This document shows positions 8,058 to 16,465 of a stretch of DNA of 50,265 nt, one piece after another. Origin of the DNA: an uncultured Flavobacteriaceae bacterium (GTDB lineage Bacteria > Bacteroidota > Bacteroidia > Flavobacteriales > Flavobacteriaceae); contig CALHCJ010000048.1 of the NCBI GenBank assembly GCA_937936275.1, positions 1-50,265 on the forward strand, written 5' to 3'. Each line of letters begins with the position of its first letter. Position 1 is the stretch's first letter. Made by a program: the position numbers and the translations under genes. The notes below the pieces were generated by a model, which was given only the letters and a program-made list of their open reading frames with translations, was not told the DNA's origin and did no database searches.

Positions 8058-10841
8058 ATGAAGAAATTTCTAATTAGTCTGTTTTTTCTCGCAGCCGCAC
8101 AAGTTAGTGCACAAGACACAGGGAGTATAGGGGGCAAGTTAATGGACAAGGACTTTAACAACGATCCTCTTGCCTTTGCAAATATTCTTATCGAAGGTAC
8201 CACCAAAGGAACTACTTCAGATTTCGACGGGCTTTATGAAATCTCCGATCTCGAACCTGGTAATTATACCGTAATCTACAGTTTTTTAGGATATGAGACG
8301 GTTACCAAAACCGATATCGTCGTAGAAGCTGGTAGTACCACTACTGTAGATGTAGGAATGTCCGCAGCGGCTGGGGTAGAGCTTGAAGAATTTGTTGGAA
8401 CCGGTACTACCAAAAAAGAATCAGAAACTGCCTTATTGCTAGATCAGAAAAATGCAACCATAGTAAAAGAAAGTATTGGTGCTCAAGAGCTATCATTTAA
8501 AGGAATAAGCGATGCAGCAGCAGCGGTCAACAAAATTTCTGGGGTATCAAAACAAGAAGGAGGAGGTAATGTCTATGTTAGGGGTCTAGGAGATAGATAC
8601 TTAAACACAACATACAATGGTCTTCCAGTGCCATCGAACAACATTGAAAAAAAGAATATCGATTTAAATCTATTTTCTTCTGATGTTATCCAAAATGTGG
8701 GAGTCAGTAAAACTCATGCCGCCAACTTTTATGGTGATTTTGCTGCAGGCAACGTTGATATTACCGCCAAAGAACACACTGGTGATTTCTTTCTTGATAT
8801 AGATCTTGGGTCCACGGTAAACACCAATGCTGTAGGTAGTGATTTTGTAAAAAGCGAAGGCACAGGTTTTTTTGGCTTTTACAATCGATACCGAAACAAC
8901 CCATACGCAGTATTACTATCTCATGGAGTCGATGCAATATCTTCTGAAGGAACTACCGGTATTGCTGGAAGTATCGCCAGCGGTAAATCATGGAACATTG
9001 GTGAATCATCGCGTTTGAGTGTTTTTGCTACGGCTTCTTTTGGAAATACGTTTGAATTTCGTGAAGGACCAGCGGTTGACTACACTACCGTTGAAAAAAA
9101 GCGCTTTCCTAATTCGGAAGAATACGAATATGGAAGAAATACGACTGCTATGGCAAACATCGTATATCGTATCAATGATAAGCATAAGATAAAATACAAT
9201 TCGCTTTTTATCAATGATGCAACAGATCAAGCATCGTATTTTGGAACCAAAGGTTTAGGAACCAATCGTGACGCTATACTTGATACCGATCGTGGTTTTT
9301 ACCAATCAAATATACAGTTCAACCAAGATATGATTTTTGTAAATCAACTTCTTGGAACAAGTACGCTGAGTGAAAAAATAAAATTAGATTGGGGTATTGG
9401 TTATAATAATGTTTTGGCACGTCAACCAGATCGTAAACGTATTTCTGTTGAGCGTTACGATCTTGAATTAGACAATGACGACACCACAAATGCGTCTTTC
9501 TTTAGTAACATTGCTTATGACAATCAGCGTTATTTTCAAGATATCGAGGATAGCGAATTGAATGCGCGTATCAATCTTTCGTACAACGTCTCTGAAGTAC
9601 TAGATCTTAATTTCGGTTATAACGGTCGTACCAAACAAAGAACGTTTGAAAACATCCGCTACGGCTATGACTTCATTGAGCCCAATACACCTATAGGTGA
9701 TGTAAGAGATTTGAATGGTGTTTTCAGTCCTGAAAATTTGGGCATTGTATTTAATACAGTTGTTTTTAATGGCTTAGACCCACAGAACGGACTAGGCAAT
9801 GTAAACCTCCCCGGACAATTCGAAAACACCTATGAAGGTAACCTTGATGTTCACGCTTTATATGTAGATGGTGTATACAAGTTCAATGAGAAGTTATCTG
9901 TTGTTCCTGGGTTGCGAGTAGAGCAATTCAATCAAGATATTACCTATGACGTAATTAACCTACCTGCTACTGACCCAGGAGAACGAGACGCCAGCGAATT
10001 CTTTTTGCTACCTAGCCTTAACGTAAAGTATGCTTTGAATGAAGATAAAAACCTTCGCTTTTCATTCAGTAGTACCGTATCGAATCCAGAATTTAAAGAG
10101 GTTGCCCCATTTGTTTACGAAGATGTAACACAACGTATTGGTGGTAACCCTGACTTATTAAATGATCCGTCATTTTCAAGAATTTATAATGTTGATTTGA
10201 AATACGAGTGGTTTATGACTCCAAGTGAGCTTTTATCAGTAGCGGCTTTTGGAAAAGTGATCAATGACCCAGTAAACTTGGTAGTTGCTAATGATGCAAC
10301 AGGAACACAAAGATTCTTTAGAACAGGAGATCAAGCACAAGTACTCGGTTTTGAGGTTGAAATTAGAAAAACCTTGATATCAGATGAAGATGAGCAAAGT
10401 GTTTTATCGACAGGAGTGAACGCAACTTATACCTATACGAAACAAGATCTTAAAGGTAGTAACGGTATTTTCTCTACTACTTTCGATAGAGATTCTGATC
10501 AATTACAGGGCGCATCACCCCTTTTATTAAATGCAGATTTAAGTTATCGCCCAACCTTCGGAAACTACAAACCTATTGGTAATTTGGTTTTCTCGTATTT
10601 CTCAGACCGAATTGATGCATTGGGTTCTGGGCAGCTAGGTAATATCATTGAAAAAGGTGTTCCAACACTTGATTTTATATTGAAGAATAATCTCAATGAA
10701 AAAATAGAATTAAACGCAAGTTTTAAAAATCTTCTTAATCCGAATATCGAACGTGTCAGAGAGGTTGAGGGTGGTGATATCACACTTTCAAACTTTAAAA
10801 GAGGACTTAATATCGGATTTCAATTCAAATATAAATTCTAA
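8058..10841 (+). CDS. TonB-dependent receptor with N-terminal CarboxypepD-like domain
   Basis: A 927-residue outer-membrane active transporter that takes up a ligand using the TonB-ExbBD proton-motive system. The start at 8058 (MKKFLISL) is preferred over 8019 because it gives a clean signal peptide ending VSAQ. Then follow a CarboxypepD_reg-like fold (about 22-105), a plug domain (GGGNVYVRGLGDRYLNTTYN region) and a long 22-strand barrel ending in FKYKF. It is followed after 33 bases by a beta-helix lipoprotein instead of a SusD, so it is not a standard polysaccharide locus. Upstream phased repeats suggest control by a PhoB-like activator. The ligand is unknown; phosphate-containing compounds are one inference from context. 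Confidence 0.9.
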   Translation: MKKFLISLFFLAAAQVSAQDTGSIGGKLMDKDFNNDPLAFANILIEGTTKGTTSDFDGLYEISDLEPGNYTVIYSFLGYETVTKTDIVVEAGSTTTVDVGMSAAAGVELEEFVGTGTTKKESETALLLDQKNATIVKESIGAQELSFKGISDAAAAVNKISGVSKQEGGGNVYVRGLGDRYLNTTYNGLPVPSNNIEKKNIDLNLFSSDVIQNVGVSKTHAANFYGDFAAGNVDITAKEHTGDFFLDIDLGSTVNTNAVGSDFVKSEGTGFFGFYNRYRNNPYAVLLSHGVDAISSEGTTGIAGSIASGKSWNIGESSRLSVFATASFGNTFEFREGPAVDYTTVEKKRFPNSEEYEYGRNTTAMANIVYRINDKHKIKYNSLFINDATDQASYFGTKGLGTNRDAILDTDRGFYQSNIQFNQDMIFVNQLLGTSTLSEKIKLDWGIGYNNVLARQPDRKRISVERYDLELDNDDTTNASFFSNIAYDNQRYFQDIEDSELNARINLSYNVSEVLDLNFGYNGRTKQRTFENIRYGYDFIEPNTPIGDVRDLNGVFSPENLGIVFNTVVFNGLDPQNGLGNVNLPGQFENTYEGNLDVHALYVDGVYKFNEKLSVVPGLRVEQFNQDITYDVINLPATDPGERDASEFFLLPSLNVKYALNEDKNLRFSFSSTVSNPEFKEVAPFVYEDVTQRIGGNPDLLNDPSFSRIYNVDLKYEWFMTPSELLSVAAFGKVINDPVNLVVANDATGTQRFFRTGDQAQVLGFEVEIRKTLISDEDEQSVLSTGVNATYTYTKQDLKGSNGIFSTTFDRDSDQLQGASPLLLNADLSYRPTFGNYKPIGNLVFSYFSDRIDALGSGQLGNIIEKGVPTLDFILKNNLNEKIELNASFKNLLNPNIERVREVEGGDITLSNFKRGLNIGFQFKYKF

Positions 10842-10874
10842 TCGTTAATTCAGGAAAAAATTAAATTCAAGCTC

Positions 10875-12056
10875 ATGAAAACAATCAAATTTCTTTTAAG
10901 TTTTTTTACAATAGCAATTCTTTTAGTAGGATGCGCCGCTGATGATACTGCAGATGTGATTATTAATCAGGGAGGAGGCACTCCGACAGATCCTACCGAC
11001 CCCACTAACCTTGAACTTGGTGGAACGCTTAATGAAGATCTTACTTTAGAGACCGACACTGAATATAATTTGACCAGCGCATTAATAATACCTGATGGAA
11101 TTACACTAACTGTAAATCCTGGTGTTATTGTTTCAGCAACCTCTGGTGCAGATGTATATGTCGCTGTGCTTCAAGGAGGAAAAATAATGGCTGAAGGAAC
11201 ATCAAGCAAACCAATCGTGTTTACCTCAGGCGCTTCGACTCCGAATGCTGGTGATTGGGGCGGGCTTATTCTTTTAGGAAAAGCACCCATAAACTCGGTG
11301 ACAGGTGGTGACACTACCTCTACTTCTGAAATTGGCGGATTACCTTATGGAGGTAGTGCAATAGATGACGACTCTGGAGTCTTAAAATACGTTCGTGTAG
11401 AATACTCAGGTGGTGCGGCAGATGCTTCATCTGAAAACAATGGCTTTTCATTTTACGGTATAGGTAACGGAACTACTATTGAATATATACAAGCTTTCGA
11501 AGGAAAAGATGATGGTGTCGAATTTTTTGGCGGCACCGTTAATGCTTCATTTTTATCGGTAATTGGTGCGCAAGATGATTCTGTAGATTGGACAGAAGGA
11601 TTCGCAGGCACCTTAACCGACGTCTACGTAGAGCATCGACAAGCACATGACAAAGGTATTGAAGGAGACGGGTTCAATACGGATATTGGTAACAATTCAG
11701 ATCCTATATTCTGGTCTGCCCCAACCATCAATAATATTACAATTAACGGCAACGGATCATCAAATGATAACGAAGCCATACGACTAAGAGCAGGCACAAG
11801 AGCCCTTTTTACCAACGTACTTTTGTCAGGATTTGCTGAAGGTTTTGACCTAGATAGTGATGGCGCTGATAGCCCGACAGGACAAGGGGTACTTGATGGA
11901 GAAACTGGTGTTACAGATATTACTTTTGAGGATGTTTTGGTCAACCTTAAAAACGATACAGGAGAAACCTTTGGTGAAGCCGAATTCTTCTCTGGTATAG
12001 GTGATGGAACAGGTACTGATTATACTACTTGGAGCGCGGGATGGACACGTAATTAA
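10875..12056 (+). CDS. Right-handed beta-helix-like surface lipoprotein paired with the receptor
   Basis: A 393-residue lipoprotein. The signal peptide ends in a lipobox (LLVGC, Cys20) followed by an acidic CAADDTAD stretch, like the surface export signal of Bacteroidota lipoproteins, and a Thr/Pro/Asp linker. The body repeats short Gly/Asn/Asp-rich strands (for example GTSSKPIVFTSG, NAGDWGGLILLGKAPIN), which looks like a parallel beta-helix. Such proteins are often mis-annotated as transporters. It starts 33 bases after the receptor and ends before a terminator at 12106, so the two form an operon; it probably acts as the external ligand-capturing partner. Function is inferred from position. 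Confidence 0.75.
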   Translation: MKTIKFLLSFFTIAILLVGCAADDTADVIINQGGGTPTDPTDPTNLELGGTLNEDLTLETDTEYNLTSALIIPDGITLTVNPGVIVSATSGADVYVAVLQGGKIMAEGTSSKPIVFTSGASTPNAGDWGGLILLGKAPINSVTGGDTTSTSEIGGLPYGGSAIDDDSGVLKYVRVEYSGGAADASSENNGFSFYGIGNGTTIEYIQAFEGKDDGVEFFGGTVNASFLSVIGAQDDSVDWTEGFAGTLTDVYVEHRQAHDKGIEGDGFNTDIGNNSDPIFWSAPTINNITINGNGSSNDNEAIRLRAGTRALFTNVLLSGFAEGFDLDSDGADSPTGQGVLDGETGVTDITFEDVLVNLKNDTGETFGEAEFFSGIGDGTGTDYTTWSAGWTRN

Positions 12057-12105
12057 AACTATGTTTGATTGGGCTACAGGAAACTAGCCTTAATTAAATA
12101 CCACT

Positions 12106-12135
12106 GAAAACCCTGCTATAAAGCGGGGTTTTCTA
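12106..12135 (+). terminator. Rho-independent terminator after the receptor/lipoprotein operon
   Basis: An 11-base-pair stem (12106-12116 with 12123-12133, one G-U pair) around a six-base loop, with the 3' arm ending in TTTTC. It closes the two-gene operon. Confidence 0.75.
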
Positions 12136-12207
12136 TTAGAAGGAATTTCAATAGCCGCATATTGATGTTAATAAATTAACAGTTTTATCACCTATACTTA
12201 ATTTATG

Positions 12208-12245
12208 CTTAACCTTAATTTTACAATCCTAACCTTTATTTGCAC
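12208..12245 (+). promoter_or_regulatory. Promoter block shared with the TonB-dependent receptor
   Basis: Bases 12219-12245 repeat 7998-8024: TTTTACAA, three variable bases, TAACCTT, two variable bases, TTTGCAC. TAAC at 12210 lies 29 bases before the TTTG at 12239, the same spacing as at the receptor. Further in-phase units occur at 12199 (TAAT), 12188 (TCAC) and 12177 (TAAC). The -7 candidate is 12235-12242. Confidence 0.6.
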
Positions 12246-12261
12246 TGAATCATTTTAGGAA

Positions 12262-12663
12262 ATGAAAAGAATAGTTTTTTTTCTTGTATTTATGGTGTCA
12301 ACCACAGTCTTTTCACAGAAAGAGGGAGACATCAAAGGCACAGTTACCGATCAGGCTATGCATAGTGAGCCGATGCTGTTTGCAAACGTGCAATTAAAAG
12401 GTAATGACACCAACTATCAAACAAATTTTCACGGTAATTTTGAAATTTCTAATGTACAAGCCGGTCAGTATACTTTGGTGATAAGTCACGTAGGATATGA
12501 AACAAAAGAAATGACGTTGGTAGTAAAAGAAGATGAAATTACTAAACTAACTGCGAACTTAGTTCCAATACAAATCAGTTTTGACGATGTTGTTGGAATG
12601 GATGTTACTGAAAAAGAGTTTGTTCAAGTCCCTACTGAAACAGAAAGAAGTCCTAGAAAATAA
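12262..12663 (+). CDS. Stand-alone CarboxypepD_reg-like secreted protein
   Basis: A 133-residue exported protein: signal peptide (1-19, ending TVFSQ) followed by one beta-sandwich domain of the kind found at the N-terminus of TonB-dependent receptors (GDIKGTVTD, ANVQLKG, GNFEISNVQAGQYTLVISHVGYE). It aligns over most of its length with the N-terminal domain of the receptor at 8058 and stops where that receptor's plug would begin. It has its own promoter and terminator, so it is a separate gene or a stably kept receptor remnant. Its upstream sequence resembles that of the receptor, which suggests co-regulation. A role in receptor function is inference. Confidence 0.75.
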   Translation: MKRIVFFLVFMVSTTVFSQKEGDIKGTVTDQAMHSEPMLFANVQLKGNDTNYQTNFHGNFEISNVQAGQYTLVISHVGYETKEMTLVVKEDEITKLTANLVPIQISFDDVVGMDVTEKEFVQVPTETERSPRK

Positions 12664-12688
12664 ATAGCTATTTTGAAGCAAAAAAAAA

Positions 12689-12717
12689 GAGACTCATAAA
12701 AATGAGTCTCTTTTTTT
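12689..12717. terminator. Bidirectional terminator between convergent genes
   Basis: A perfect nine-base-pair stem (12689-12697 with 12702-12710) with loop AAAA, preceded by eight A and followed by seven T. It can stop both the gene ending at 12663 and the minus-strand gene ending at 12739. Confidence 0.85.
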
Positions 12718-12738
12718 ATCGTAGTTTTAGAATTGTCG

Positions 12739-13098
12739 TTAATTTCTACTAACGATACCTTCTGTATTTTTCGTCTCGGTAACACCAGCGATTACGTTAT
12801 CACTATATTCAACTTCCTTTAAAATATCATTTGACCAGAACAGCCATTTTCCGGTTTTAATTCCATTTTTATAAGAACCCACTGTAATAGTTTCTCCTTT
12901 TTCGTTGTAGCTTAACCATTCACCGTGCAATTGCTTTTCCAAATTAAATGTGCCCTCTTGGCTAACTTCTCCATTTGCGTGAAAATAGGTAGCCTCAATT
13001 AAATTTGTTTCTTTATTTAACTTCATTTCAGGTTCCGTTTGTGCAAAGGCAGTAATTGAAATAAATAGTATCGCGAATATTAAAATTGTCTTTTTCAT
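12739..13098 (-). CDS. Secreted MORN-like repeat protein (YwqK-type)
   Basis: A 119-residue protein with a signal peptide (1-19, ending AFAQ) and about three MORN-variant units (YFHANGEVSQEGTF, LHGEWLSYNEKGE, KTGKWLFWSNDILKEVEY). Databases often call this repeat family toxin-antitoxin antitoxin YwqK, but nothing here supports a toxin-antitoxin role: there is no partner toxin. It is more likely a periplasmic or envelope protein. It diverges from the PiT transporter gene, sharing a 291-base regulatory region. Confidence 0.7.
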   Translation of the reverse strand: MKKTILIFAILFISITAFAQTEPEMKLNKETNLIEATYFHANGEVSQEGTFNLEKQLHGEWLSYNEKGETITVGSYKNGIKTGKWLFWSNDILKEVEYSDNVIAGVTETKNTEGIVSRN

Positions 13099-13122
13099 AA
13101 GATTAGGATTAAAAGTATATTA

Positions 13123-13130
13123 CAAATGTA
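13123..13130 (-). promoter_or_regulatory. -7 element for the MORN-like gene
   Basis: On the minus strand this reads TACATTTG, an exact match to TAnnTTTG, 24 bases before the start codon at 13098. Confidence 0.5.
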
Positions 13131-13136
13131 AATAAA

Positions 13137-13176
13137 ATTTACGTTAAATCTACTTTTGCTTAACATTAAATTTACA
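13137..13176 (+). promoter_or_regulatory. Four in-phase TTAC/TAAC boxes in the MORN-PiT divergent region
   Basis: TTAC at 13139, CTAC at 13150, TAAC at 13161 and TTAC at 13172 are spaced by 11 bases. The units resemble those ahead of the receptor at 8058. They lie just upstream of the minus-strand -7 element but in the opposite orientation to that gene, so their target is uncertain. Confidence 0.4.
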
Positions 13177-13319
13177 TTGAGAACGTCAAATATTTGTCTT
13201 TATTATAGACCAGATTCAATTTTCTTATTATAAACGGCAATTTCCAAAGGTTTTTCTTAGAATTTGTTCGTGGCGAAAGTCAAACAGATATCCTACTTTT
13301 TTAACACCCAAATTTATTT

Positions 13320-13365
13320 CATAACATTAAATTAACCTATAAAATGAATTATAGTAGCACTTTTG
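13320..13365 (+). promoter_or_regulatory. Candidate PiT promoter with two phased TAAC boxes
   Basis: TAAC at 13322 and 13333 (11 bases apart) lie 40 and 29 bases before the TTTG at 13362-13365, exactly as in the receptor promoter. The -7 candidate CACTTTTG (13358-13365) is one base off the consensus and lies 24 bases before the GTG start. Confidence 0.5.
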
Positions 13366-13389
13366 TGAGCTACCAATTTTTATTTTATC

Positions 13390-15633
13390 GTGGGAGAGAA
13401 CTTGTACCTTTTTATGATTATTGCCCTAGCTATTCTAGCTATTACGGACTTAGTAGTAGGGGTAAGTAACGATGCTGTAAACTTTCTAAATTCAGCCATT
13501 GGATCAAAGGCCATTTCTTTCAAAACTATTATGATTGTTGCTAGTGTTGGTATTGCTTTTGGTGCAATGTCTTCTAGCGGTATGATGGAAGTTGCTCGTA
13601 AGGGTATTTTTAATCCTTCTGAATTTGTCTTTTCAGAAATCATGATCATTTTTATGGCGGTAATGATTACTGATATTCTTTTATTAGATTTCTTTAATAC
13701 CCTCGGTATGCCAACCTCAACCACAGTTTCAATAGTTTTTGAGTTGTTGGGTGCAGCCGTTGCAATTTCCCTTGTCAAGATTACTGCAAAGGGCGGCGGT
13801 TTTGATGAACTAGCGAACTATATTAATACCGAAAAGGCTACTGAAATTATTCTTGGTATTTTACTTTCGGTTGTGGTTGCCTTTACTGTAGGAGCTATTG
13901 TTCAATTTGCTTCTAGAATTTTAATTTCATTTAAGTTTAATGAAAGACCTAAGTGGGTTGGTGCCCTATTTGGGGGTTTCGCTGTTACTTCTATTATTTA
14001 TTTTATCATCGTAAAAGGATTAAAAAGTGCTTCTATTTTTAGCCCAGAAATATTGGGTTACATTGGTGAAAATCCAGAATTATTTCTTTTAGGAAATTTT
14101 GTGGTTTGGACCTTGTTTTCATGGCTAGTCAGTAGCTTCTTTAAAATTAATATCTACACCTTAATTATTGTTTTGGGAACATTTGCTTTAGCAATGGCCT
14201 TTGCAGGAAATGATTTGGTAAATTTCATTGGTGTTCCGTTAGCCGCTTTAGAATGGTTTAATGCGTACTCTGCTTCTGGTATCGAGGCGGCAAAGTATAC
14301 GATGGAAAATAAACCTGTTCAAACACCCACATTTTTACTACTTGCATCGGGCGTAATTATGGTAGTGACATTATGGTTCTCTTCTAAAGCAAAGAATGTG
14401 GTCAAGACAAGTGTAGACCTTTCTAGACAAGATGCAGGAGATGAAAGATTTCAACCCAATTTTCTATCAAGGCAGATCGTCAAGTTATCCGTTCAGGCTT
14501 CTGAAAATTTAAACAATATTCTTCCAAAATCACTGCTATCAAAAATTGATTCTCGTTTCGAAAAACCGTACGTATATATCCCTAAGAGTAGAGTGCAAGA
14601 TCTTCCTGCTTTTGATTTAGTACGCGCAGCTGTCAACTTAATGGTGGCAAGTGTACTTATCTCCTTAGCAACATCTATGAAGTTACCCTTGTCAACAACA
14701 TATGTAACCTTTATGGTTGCCATGGGTACTTCGTTAGCCGATCGTGCATGGGGTGCTGAAAGTGCTGTATACAGAGTTGCAGGTGTTCTCAATGTCATTG
14801 GCGGATGGTTCTTTACGGCCTTTAGCGCATTTACTGCAGCAGCCATTATTGCCTACATCATTCATTTAGGAGGCATTTGGGCAATTGCCGTCCTTCTAAT
14901 TATTGCTGCTTTACTAATTGGCAGAAATTATCTTTCGCACAATAAAAAGATGAAAGAGACCAAACTTGAAGAGAAACTTCAAAAAACAGAAAGCAACTCT
15001 ATTATCGGACTTATTGAGGAAAGTTCGTCGAATATCTCTTTGACTATTGAACGGGCTAATAAGATTTACACGCAGGCCATTGACGGCCTATCAAAACACG
15101 ATATAGACCGTCTTAAAAAAAGTAAGAAAGGAATCACTAAACTTAATAATGAGGTTGAAGATCTGAGCGGTAATATATTCTATTTCATTAAGAATTTAGA
15201 CGAATCTAGTGTCGGCGCAAGTAACTTTTACATAACTGTTTTAAGCTATTTGCAAGATATGACTCAATCGCTGGAATATATTTCAAAAGCTAGCTATAAA
15301 CACGTTAATAATAATCACAAAAAACTTCGTTTCAATCAAATTAAAGACTTGAAGGAAACCGATGTATTCATTGACGAACTCTTTACCAAATTGAAAACAA
15401 TTTTTGATACCAAAGCGTATGATCAATTGACCGAAATGATTATGAATAAAGAGGTTCTGATGGATACGTTGGATCAAAAAATAACCAAGCAAATTGAGCG
15501 AACGAGATCCGATGAATCTAGTCCTAAAAATACAGCACTTTACTTTAGTCTGTTGTTAGAAACAAAAGATTTATTAAAGGCAACTATGAATCTTTTAGAA
15601 ATTTATGATTTACACACTAATATCAAGCCTTAA
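13390..15633 (+). CDS. PiT-family inorganic phosphate transporter with C-terminal PhoU-like domain
   Basis: A 747-residue inner-membrane phosphate permease. Both PiT half-signatures are present: GVSNDAVNFLNSAIGSKA near the N-terminus and the matching KLPLSTTYVTFMVAMGTSLADRAWG in the second half, with about ten or more membrane helices. From about residue 530 the protein becomes soluble and helical (SSNISLTIERANKIYTQAI and on), resembling PhoU, which normally regulates phosphate uptake; such fusions occur in Bacteroidota. The start is GTG at 13390. The next gene begins 9 bases downstream, implying co-transcription. Phased boxes upstream fit phosphate-linked control, which is inferred. Confidence 0.9.
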   Translation: MGENLYLFMIIALAILAITDLVVGVSNDAVNFLNSAIGSKAISFKTIMIVASVGIAFGAMSSSGMMEVARKGIFNPSEFVFSEIMIIFMAVMITDILLLDFFNTLGMPTSTTVSIVFELLGAAVAISLVKITAKGGGFDELANYINTEKATEIILGILLSVVVAFTVGAIVQFASRILISFKFNERPKWVGALFGGFAVTSIIYFIIVKGLKSASIFSPEILGYIGENPELFLLGNFVVWTLFSWLVSSFFKINIYTLIIVLGTFALAMAFAGNDLVNFIGVPLAALEWFNAYSASGIEAAKYTMENKPVQTPTFLLLASGVIMVVTLWFSSKAKNVVKTSVDLSRQDAGDERFQPNFLSRQIVKLSVQASENLNNILPKSLLSKIDSRFEKPYVYIPKSRVQDLPAFDLVRAAVNLMVASVLISLATSMKLPLSTTYVTFMVAMGTSLADRAWGAESAVYRVAGVLNVIGGWFFTAFSAFTAAAIIAYIIHLGGIWAIAVLLIIAALLIGRNYLSHNKKMKETKLEEKLQKTESNSIIGLIEESSSNISLTIERANKIYTQAIDGLSKHDIDRLKKSKKGITKLNNEVEDLSGNIFYFIKNLDESSVGASNFYITVLSYLQDMTQSLEYISKASYKHVNNNHKKLRFNQIKDLKETDVFIDELFTKLKTIFDTKAYDQLTEMIMNKEVLMDTLDQKITKQIERTRSDESSPKNTALYFSLLLETKDLLKATMNLLEIYDLHTNIKP

Positions 15634-15642
15634 ACCTTTGAT

Positions 15643-16371
15643 ATGCAAGCGAGAACCATCCTATCAATTTTTCTAATCTTTATATCTTTTAAAAGTTTTT
15701 CTCAACAACTAACAGGGCAAGAATTGCTAAACAAAGCGATTTCATTTCATGATCCTGATGGCGCTTGGTCTTCTTTAAAAGCAAAGTTAGACATAACCAT
15801 GAACACCGCTGATGGCAAAGAAAGAGTTAGCACTATTGAAATTGATCTTCCTGCAGAATATTTTCAGCTTAGATCAATTAAAGAAGGTATCACACTAAAA
15901 CAAACGTTAAAAAAGGGAGAATGCGAACTCCTACTTAATGGCAGCGATACTTTTTCTGAAGAAGATGCAAAAAAATATCAATTGAATTGTAATAGAGCTA
16001 CGATGTATAAAAACTACTACACGTATCTCTACGGATTGCCCATGAAATTAAAAGATCCAGGCACGATAATAGACGCAAAAACACAACGAAAAACTTTCAA
16101 AGGAAAAGAATATTTGGTACTAAGAGTCACTTATGAAAAGGAAGTTGGTGAAGATATTTGGTATTTCTACTTTGACCCGAAAACTTATGCCATGGAAGTA
16201 TATCAATTCTTTCATGACGAATCTAAGAACGACGGAGAATATATCCTCCTCACCAATCAGGAAGAAATAGCGGGAATGAAATTGCCCAAAAATAGAGCTT
16301 GGTACTATAACAAAGATGATAAATACTTGGGTACTGATAAGTTAAAAAGCGCAGAGCTACTTGAAAACTAG
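15643..16371 (+). CDS. DUF6503-family secreted protein (LolA-like fold)
   Basis: A 242-residue exported protein; signal peptide 1-20 ending SFSQQ. The body (SFHDPDGAWSSLKAKLDITM, GKEYLVLRVTYEKE, DIWYFYFDPKTYAMEVYQFFHDES) matches the DUF6503 family of Bacteroidota, which has the open beta-sheet fold of LolA-like lipoprotein carriers. It begins 9 bases after the PiT gene and is probably in its operon. The ligand and role are unknown; binding of a hydrophobic molecule is possible by fold alone. Confidence 0.75.
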   Translation: MQARTILSIFLIFISFKSFSQQLTGQELLNKAISFHDPDGAWSSLKAKLDITMNTADGKERVSTIEIDLPAEYFQLRSIKEGITLKQTLKKGECELLLNGSDTFSEEDAKKYQLNCNRATMYKNYYTYLYGLPMKLKDPGTIIDAKTQRKTFKGKEYLVLRVTYEKEVGEDIWYFYFDPKTYAMEVYQFFHDESKNDGEYILLTNQEEIAGMKLPKNRAWYYNKDDKYLGTDKLKSAELLEN

Positions 16372-16465
16372 AGTGTTTTAACAAAACTACTCTTGTCGTT
16401 CATCGAAAAGTATATACCCATTTCTAAATTCTAACGTTGAAAGAAGTAATTCAAATCTACCTCGT

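Noticed and set aside
12739-13098. Toxin-antitoxin antitoxin
   Set aside because: The label often attached to this MORN-like family; there is a signal peptide and no toxin gene beside it.
16372-16393. Terminator after the DUF6503 gene
   Set aside because: A nine-base-pair bulged hairpin exists but there is no T-run after it.
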